Origin: JAZKHT01 sp040385245
GTDB lineage: Bacteria; Pseudomonadota; Alphaproteobacteria; Rhodobacterales; Rhodobacteraceae
Reading direction: 5' to 3'
DNA: 64,000 bases
Assembly: GCA_040385245.1 (NCBI GenBank)
Contig: JAZKHT010000007.1
Span: 310,001 to 374,000, forward strand
The translations under genes were made by a program, and so were the position numbers. Below are positions 58,272-64,000 of this stretch, one piece after another; position 1 is the first letter of the stretch, and each line of letters begins with the position of its first letter. The notes below the pieces were generated by a model, which was not told the DNA's origin, made no database searches, and saw only the letters and a program-made list of their open reading frames with translations.

Positions 58272-59549
58272 ATGCTGCCGCAACCCCATACGGACGAGGC
58301 GACCGAGGGGCGCAGGGGCTGTGGCCCGCTGATTCCCCCCCTGTCCGACACGCTGCGCCCGCTGCGCCAGCAAATCTTCGAACGGGTTCGTGCGGCCGGA
58401 CTGATTCCCCGCGTGCAGGTGGCCAAGGATTTGGGTGTCAGCCCCGCATCGGTGACCACCATCACATCCGAACTGATCGAGGCCGGGCTGATCGAGGAAA
58501 CCGCCGCCCCGCGCGATGCGGATCAGGGGCGCGGTCGTCCTGCCGTGGCGCTGGGGGTGCGGGCCAATGCGCACCGCGTTGCGGGCATGAAGCTATCAGA
58601 CCGCGAACACACCGCCGTCATCGTCGATTTCGCGGGCAACCTGCTGGCCGATGACGTGATCCCACGCCGCCCTGGCCCGATGACCACGCCCGAACTGCTG
58701 AACGCCATTGAAACCCTGCTGAACCGCGTCTGTGCCAAGGCAGGGATTGCCCGGTCGGACCTGTCTGCACTGGGTCTTGGCGTGCCAGGCTTTGTCGATT
58801 CCGCCGAAGGAATTGTGATGTGGTCGTCCGTCCTGTCGGACCGGGCCGTGCCGCTGGCCATGGGGGCGCAGGCGCGCATCGGGCTGCCGGTGACCATCGA
58901 CAACGACGCGAACCTTGTCACCCTGGCGGAACTGTGGTTCGGCGCAGGTCGCAGTCTGGCAGATTTTGCCGTTGTGACCATCGAACATGGCGTCGGCATG
59001 GGATTTGTCATCAACCACCGCATCTATCGCGGCGCGCGCGGCATCGGCATGGAACTGGGTCACACCAAGGTGCAACTGGATGGCGCGCTGTGCCGTTGCG
59101 GCCAGCGCGGCTGTCTTGAAGCGTATATCGCCGACTATGCCCTTGCGCGCGAGGCGACGACGGCCCTGAATTGGACCCACCGCGAAGGGCAATCCATTTC
59201 TGTCCTGCTGGAAAGCCTGTATGACCACGCCAAGGCCGGAAACACCGCCGCCCGGTCGATCTTTCGCCGTGCCGGGCGCTATCTGGCGGTTGGTTTGTCC
59301 AATGTGATCAACCTGTTCGATCCCGCATTGATCATCCTGTCAGGCGAACGGATGCGGTATGATTACCTGTACGCCAACGAAACGCTGGCCGAGATGGAAA
59401 ATCTGGCCATCGCTTCGGGCCGCCCGCGCCCGCCCATCGAAATCCACGCCTGGGGTGATCTTCTATGGGCGCATGGCGCCGCGGCCCTTGCCCTGTCTGC
59501 GGTCAGCGAGGGGCTGCTGTCCCCCGCGCGCGAGATTGCGGCACAATAG
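58272..59549 (+). CDS. xylR: ROK-family transcriptional repressor of the xylose locus
   Basis: A 425-residue ROK protein. ATG 58272 follows GGAG; the in-frame start at 58191 lacks a site. The N-terminal winged helix (residues 30-80) contains ARVQVAKDLGVSPASVTTITSEL-type sequence; the ROK domain has GLGVPGFVDSAEGIV, TIDNDANLVTLAE and the zinc-binding motif CRCGQRGCLE (about 275-284). ROK repressors of this XylR type release DNA when xylose binds. It is divergent from xylF. Sugar-specific assignment is from context. Confidence 0.9.
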   Translation: MLPQPHTDEATEGRRGCGPLIPPLSDTLRPLRQQIFERVRAAGLIPRVQVAKDLGVSPASVTTITSELIEAGLIEETAAPRDADQGRGRPAVALGVRANAHRVAGMKLSDREHTAVIVDFAGNLLADDVIPRRPGPMTTPELLNAIETLLNRVCAKAGIARSDLSALGLGVPGFVDSAEGIVMWSSVLSDRAVPLAMGAQARIGLPVTIDNDANLVTLAELWFGAGRSLADFAVVTIEHGVGMGFVINHRIYRGARGIGMELGHTKVQLDGALCRCGQRGCLEAYIADYALAREATTALNWTHREGQSISVLLESLYDHAKAGNTAARSIFRRAGRYLAVGLSNVINLFDPALIILSGERMRYDYLYANETLAEMENLAIASGRPRPPIEIHAWGDLLWAHGAAALALSAVSEGLLSPAREIAAQ

Positions 59550-59707
59550 TCACGGTCCCTGACGAACGGCGAACCGTCGGAACCGTTCGCCCCGCCAAAC
59601 ATTGTCCCAGTCTGAAAATGTGGGGGATTCCGCTGATGTCACAAGCGGTTGCATTGCCCTTGCACCCCGGACTTGCGATAGTAAGGGCTATGTCTTCGGA
59701 GGTGACT

Positions 59708-61522
59708 GTGCAGCCACCCGTTTTTCGGCATCACCGCCGCCTGCTGATGGCGGGGGCTATCGTTCTTGGCCTGACGGGCACCGCTGGACAGGCGGTGGAG
59801 ATTGATTTTCGCTTTCCGACCGAAAACGAAGGTTTGGCCGACGCCCTGCGCGCCGCGTCGATCCTGCGTGAGGCAAAGCGAGATGACCAATCCGACGCGC
59901 TGGATCTGTTCGCCTCTGCCCGCGCGGAATACGGGCGGCTGCTGGGCGCGCTGTATGCCGAAGGGTATTATTCCGGCGTGATCCATGTGCTGGTGGATGG
60001 GCGAGAGGCGGCAACGATCCCACCGCTGGATGCGCCCGACCAGATCAACCAGATCGTCGTGACCGTCGATCCCGGCCCCCCGTTCACCTTTTCACGCGCG
60101 CAGATCGCCCCTTTGGCCAAGGGCACTGAACTGCCCGGTGGATTTGCCGCAGGCAAGCGCGCCCGCAGCGGCACCATCCGCGATGCGGTGACCGCAGGGG
60201 TGGATGGCTGGCGCGCGAAAGGCCATGCCAAAACCGCCGTCGCGGCACAGGATCTGACGGCCGATCATCCCAGCGCCATGCTGTCTGCGGACGTTGCCCT
60301 TGCCCCCGGCCCGCGCCTGCGGTTCGGCCCGTTGCGGGTCGAAGGGGAACAGCGTATGCGCGAAAACCGCATCCGCAAGATCGCGGGCCTGCCGGACGGC
60401 AAGGTTTATGACCCCGAAGAATTGCAGGACGCCGCCGAACGGTTGCGCCGCACAGGCGTGTTCCGTTCCGTCACCCTGACCGAGGATGAAACGATCACCC
60501 CGCCCGATCTGCTGGGCATCACCGCCACGCTGGTCGAAGAAAAGACCCGCCGCTACAGCGTGGGTGCCGAAATCGCCAGTCTGGACGGCGTTTCGGTCAA
60601 TGCGCTGTGGATGCACCGCAACCTTTTGGGCGGGGCTGAACGTCTGACAGTCGAAGGGTCGGTCACCAACATCGGCGCGCAGTCCAGCGGTGTGGATTAT
60701 CGGCTGGGGGTCAAACTGGACCGGCCTGCCACGTTCACGCCCGACACCTCGCTCGGGTTCGCCGCCGAGATCGGGCATGTGGATGAGCAAGACTATACCG
60801 CCGATCTGGCTTCGGTATCAGTGAACCTGGCCCATGTGTTTTCCGACCGGCTGACGGGAACAGTGGGCCTGACCTATGCCTATTCCGAAGGGCGCGATCA
60901 GGCCGATGACTTTCACTTTCAGAACCTCGCCCTGCCGCTGGGTGCGGTGTGGGACAGTCGTGACAGCATCGTTGACGCGACAAAGGGCTATTACCTTGAT
61001 GCCGAGGCGCGGCCCTTTCTGGGATTTGACACCACCGACAGCGGTGTGCGCCTGACGCTGGATGCGCGCGCCTATCGTGGATTTGGGGCGGAAAACCGGT
61101 TCGTGCTGGCCGGACGGTTGCAGGTGGGCGCAGTCTATGGGGCCAGTCTTTTGGGCACGCCGCGCGACTATCTTTTCTATTCAGGTGGCGGCGGCACGGT
61201 GCGCGGGCAGCCCTATCAGTCGCTCGGCATTCTAGTGACACGCGGGCTTGAGGACATAAAGATCGGCGGCAACTTCTTTCTTGGCACCTCGGTCGAGGCC
61301 CGCACGAAAGTCACCGAAAAGATCGGCGTCGTCGGCTTTGTCGATGCAGGGCGCATCGCGGTGGGTGACTTCTTTGACGCATCCGGCGACTGGCACGCGG
61401 GTGCCGGCCTTGGCCTGCGGTATGACACGGGGTTCGGCCCGATCCGACTGGACGTGGCCACCCCGATCGGTGGCGAAGGCAAAGGCGTGCAAATCTACGT
61501 CGGTCTGGGGCAGTCATTCTGA
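59708..61522 (+). CDS. tamA: Translocation and assembly module protein TamA (Omp85 family)
   Basis: A 604-residue outer-membrane protein. GTG 59708 has GGAGG five bases upstream; earlier in-frame starts (59635, 59690) have weaker spacing. It has a signal peptide (AGAIVLGLTGTAGQAVE), three POTRA domains (residues about 30-300), then the Omp85 beta barrel with GGAERLTVEGSV and the C-terminal FSGGGTVRGQPYQSLG (RGF-like motif region) ending VYVGLGQSF. TamA with TamB exports proteins to the outer membrane. It is followed at once by tamB. Confidence 0.94.
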   Translation: MQPPVFRHHRRLLMAGAIVLGLTGTAGQAVEIDFRFPTENEGLADALRAASILREAKRDDQSDALDLFASARAEYGRLLGALYAEGYYSGVIHVLVDGREAATIPPLDAPDQINQIVVTVDPGPPFTFSRAQIAPLAKGTELPGGFAAGKRARSGTIRDAVTAGVDGWRAKGHAKTAVAAQDLTADHPSAMLSADVALAPGPRLRFGPLRVEGEQRMRENRIRKIAGLPDGKVYDPEELQDAAERLRRTGVFRSVTLTEDETITPPDLLGITATLVEEKTRRYSVGAEIASLDGVSVNALWMHRNLLGGAERLTVEGSVTNIGAQSSGVDYRLGVKLDRPATFTPDTSLGFAAEIGHVDEQDYTADLASVSVNLAHVFSDRLTGTVGLTYAYSEGRDQADDFHFQNLALPLGAVWDSRDSIVDATKGYYLDAEARPFLGFDTTDSGVRLTLDARAYRGFGAENRFVLAGRLQVGAVYGASLLGTPRDYLFYSGGGGTVRGQPYQSLGILVTRGLEDIKIGGNFFLGTSVEARTKVTEKIGVVGFVDAGRIAVGDFFDASGDWHAGAGLGLRYDTGFGPIRLDVATPIGGEGKGVQIYVGLGQSF

Positions 61523-64000
61523 TGCGGCGGTTGATCCATCTTTTTCTGGCCTGCCTGCCCTTCGCAGCAATGGCGCAGGATGACCGCAGCTATCTGACAG
61601 CCCTGCTTGAGGACAATCTGTCCGGCATCGGCCGGCAGGTCACGATCACCGGGTTCGAAGGCGCATTGTCATCGCGCGCCACGATGGATCAGTTGACCAT
61701 CGCAGACGACACCGGTGTCTGGCTGACGCTGAACGGGGTGGTCTTCAACTGGGAAAGGTCAGCCCTGCTGTCGGGCGAGATCAACGTTGACGAACTGTCC
61801 GCGCAGGAAATCATCATCGCGCGGATGCCGGATGCAGGCGAAGACACCCCGTCGCCCGAAGCGCGGGGGTTTGCCCTGCCGGAACTGCCGGTCTCTGTGC
61901 AAATCGGGCGGATCGCGGCGGACCGCATCGAATTGGGTGCCGATGTGCTGGGGTCAGCCGTTATCGGCAAGCTGGAGGCCAGCGCGTCGCTTGCCAATGG
62001 CGAAGGCACCGCCACCCTGCTGCTGGAGCGTACGGATGACGGCCCCGATGGCCGCATCAGCCTGAACGGCAGCTATTCCAACGCAACCCGCCAATTGGTG
62101 CTGGACCTTGAGGCGATCGAGGGTGCGGGCGGAATCGCGTCAAACCTGCTGAACTTGCCCGGTCAACCTGCTGTGGCGCTGACGGTCAAAGGTGGCGGTC
62201 CGATTGACGATTTCGCCGCCAATGTGCGGCTGGCGACCGATGGCAGCGACAGGCTGTCGGGAACGGTTACCCTGCGCGGCACCGAAGACGGCGGTTCCGA
62301 CTTTGATGCCGACTTCGCAGGTGATCTGGCCCCACTGTTCCTGCCGCAATACGCCGATTTCTTCGGCCCCGAAATCACCCTTGCCGCCAATGGCGTGCGC
62401 AGCGCAACGGGCGCGCTGCGGCTGGACCAGTTTACGCTTGGCGCGCGGGCGGTGCGGTTGAACGGGGCGCTGGCGTTGGCACCCGACGGGCTGCCGGAAA
62501 AGTTCGACCTCACCGGCGACATCGGAATGCCGGACGGCTCCGCAGTGCTGTTGCCCACCGCCGGGCCGGATGAAACCCGCCTGACGTCCGCGCGGCTGGC
62601 GCTGTCCTATGATGCGGCCGAAGGGCAGGGCTGGCGCGGCACAGTGGATGTGATCGGGCTGGACCAACTGGCGTTCAACGCGGAACGCCTGACGCTGACC
62701 GGGTCGGGGCGCATTGCGCGCCAAGGCACCGGCAACGCCTTTGGCGCAACGCTTGACTTTGATGCGACCGGCCTGTTGCCCGCCGATACGGCACTGGCGC
62801 AGGCCGTGGGTGATGCGGTGCAGGGTCAGGTGGTGCTGTGGTGGCAACAGGGCACGCCCGGGTTGCGGATACCGCGTCTGACGGTGCAAGGGTCCGACTA
62901 CGCGCTGAAAGCGGCGGGCAAGATGGACGGGCTGGAACAGGCCTTCCGGCTGACCGGGCGGGCCGAGGCATCCTTGCGCGACATCGCCCGCCTGTCGGGG
63001 CTGGCGGGTCGCGATCTGGGCGGGTCGGCGGACCTGACGCTGACCGGCAGCGGCAGCCCACTGGGCGGTGAATTCAACGTGACGGCAACCGTCACGGGCC
63101 AGAATCTGACGGCGGATCAGGCAGAACTGGACCGGCTGTTGTCTGGCACATCCGAAATCACGCTGGCCGCGACACGCGGAACCGAAGGCACACGGCTGGA
63201 CAGTCTGACACTGCGGGCAGGCACCCTGACCGCCAGCGCGTCGGGCACTTTGGCCACCGATGCCAGCGATCTGACGGCCACGGTCGATTTTACCGATCTG
63301 TCCGCCTTGGGCGGGCAGTATCGCGGCGCACTGACGGGGCAGGCACACCTGACCGGCGCACTGGACAATGCCCGGATCACGCTGGATGCCACGACGACCG
63401 ATCTGGGCATAGGCCAGCCGCAGGCGGATCGGATGTTGGGCGGCACCTCAACCTTGACGTTGGACCTGGGGGTGCGCGATGGGGCCGTGACGCTGACCAC
63501 CGCGCGCGTCACGAACCCGCAGTTGACCGCCACCGCGACCGGCACCATCGACGCCGCCAATAGTGACGTCACCGTTGACCTGACATCCGCTGATGTGTCG
63601 GTGCTGGGGGGTGGTTATGGCGGAACCCTGCGCGGGCAGGCCCAACTGACGGGGGCTTTGACCGATGCGCGGGTCACGGCGGACGTGATCGCAGACGACC
63701 TTTCCCTTGGCCAACCACAGGCCGACCGGCTGCTGCGCGGCACATCCACCCTTGCGGTCAGCATGGCGATCAAGGACGGCGCGGTTCAGATCGAAACCGC
63801 ACGGCTGGCCAACCCGCAACTGACGGCTGCCCTGACCGGGCAAGTGACAGGCACCACCCGCACCATCGACCTTGACGCGAAACTGGCCAACATGGGCCTG
63901 ATCGTGCCCGACTTTCCCGGCCCCTTGACCGTCACGGGGACCGCCACTGACGACGGCGCGGGCTATGTGGTTGATCTGCGCGGGCAAGGGCCGGGCCAGA
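61522..64000 (+). CDS. tamB: TamB-like translocation and assembly module protein (partial)
   Basis: The frame starts at ATG 61522, overlapping the tamA stop (TGATG), and stays open to the window edge (826 codons so far). An N-terminal signal/anchor (LIHLFLACLPFAAMAQ) is followed by repeating beta-helix-like segments with FEGALSSRATMDQLTIAD early on and the asymmetric pattern typical of TamB/AsmA-like proteins. The repeat GQLTASRADQLLxGTSTL-like unit recurs in the last third (for example 63412-63450 and 63712-63750). It bridges inner and outer membranes. Confidence 0.93.
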   Translation, partial: MRRLIHLFLACLPFAAMAQDDRSYLTALLEDNLSGIGRQVTITGFEGALSSRATMDQLTIADDTGVWLTLNGVVFNWERSALLSGEINVDELSAQEIIIARMPDAGEDTPSPEARGFALPELPVSVQIGRIAADRIELGADVLGSAVIGKLEASASLANGEGTATLLLERTDDGPDGRISLNGSYSNATRQLVLDLEAIEGAGGIASNLLNLPGQPAVALTVKGGGPIDDFAANVRLATDGSDRLSGTVTLRGTEDGGSDFDADFAGDLAPLFLPQYADFFGPEITLAANGVRSATGALRLDQFTLGARAVRLNGALALAPDGLPEKFDLTGDIGMPDGSAVLLPTAGPDETRLTSARLALSYDAAEGQGWRGTVDVIGLDQLAFNAERLTLTGSGRIARQGTGNAFGATLDFDATGLLPADTALAQAVGDAVQGQVVLWWQQGTPGLRIPRLTVQGSDYALKAAGKMDGLEQAFRLTGRAEASLRDIARLSGLAGRDLGGSADLTLTGSGSPLGGEFNVTATVTGQNLTADQAELDRLLSGTSEITLAATRGTEGTRLDSLTLRAGTLTASASGTLATDASDLTATVDFTDLSALGGQYRGALTGQAHLTGALDNARITLDATTTDLGIGQPQADRMLGGTSTLTLDLGVRDGAVTLTTARVTNPQLTATATGTIDAANSDVTVDLTSADVSVLGGGYGGTLRGQAQLTGALTDARVTADVIADDLSLGQPQADRLLRGTSTLAVSMAIKDGAVQIETARLANPQLTAALTGQVTGTTRTIDLDAKLANMGLIVPDFPGPLTVTGTATDDGAGYVVDLRGQGPGQ

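Noticed and set aside
1..64000. CRISPR arrays
   Set aside because: No regularly spaced repeats of 24-40 bp with unique spacers were seen. The short repeat clusters at 252-472 and 1495-1551 do not have that form.

Overview
The window is alphaproteobacterial DNA, most likely from a Rhodobacteraceae (Rhodobacterales) strain. The evidence is the high G+C coding style, the block gyrB / recF / dnaN / dnaA / rpsT / enoyl-CoA hydratase / mutM / ubiE / ubiB, a VPLPA-CTERM protein, and the phage gene style. Species cannot be fixed from the sequence.

Positions 1-29008 are the right-hand part of a siphovirus-type prophage, all genes on the plus strand. The integrase, repressor and replication genes would lie left of the window. 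Order: a late-region leader with repeats; a lambda-type packaging module (small and large terminase, gpW-like connector, portal); a fused prohead protease/major capsid gene and a decoration protein; an unusual two-domain protein (DUF115-like plus methyltransferase) inside the head module; head-tail joining and tail genes, including a tail chaperone with a likely -1 frameshift; fibre and baseplate genes; a lysis cassette (membrane coiled-coil protein, endolysin, overlapping Rz/Rz1-like spanins); and a Dam-like methylase. Next comes an accessory insert: a ParB/Srx-domain protein translationally coupled to a second adenine methylase, flanked by two homologous copies of a small phage gene. A tail of small cargo genes (including a KGG stress protein) follows. 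The prophage ends in the 3' half of a tRNA-Arg(CCU) gene, which I read as attR.

From 29009 the DNA is host chromosome. First come a VPLPA-CTERM protein and an SH3/DUF1236 protein. Then, on the minus strand, gyrB, a LysE transporter, a VOC protein, recF, dnaN, dnaA, rpsT, an enoyl-CoA hydratase and mutM. mutM carries an in-frame insertion built on a perfect palindrome. ubiE and ubiB follow on the plus strand and an APH-family kinase on the minus strand.

Positions 44329-50688 hold flagellar genes (flgD, fliK, a rod-binding protein, a FlgN-like chaperone, flgE, motB). Here a flagellin gene is cut after about 43 codons and joined tail-to-tail to the 3' end of flgE, so both genes are damaged at one breakpoint.

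Positions 50871-59549 are a complete xylose locus: aldo/keto reductase, xylA, xylB, single-domain xylG, xylH and xylF on the minus strand, with a divergent ROK repressor. The window ends with tamA and the start of tamB, which insert outer-membrane proteins.
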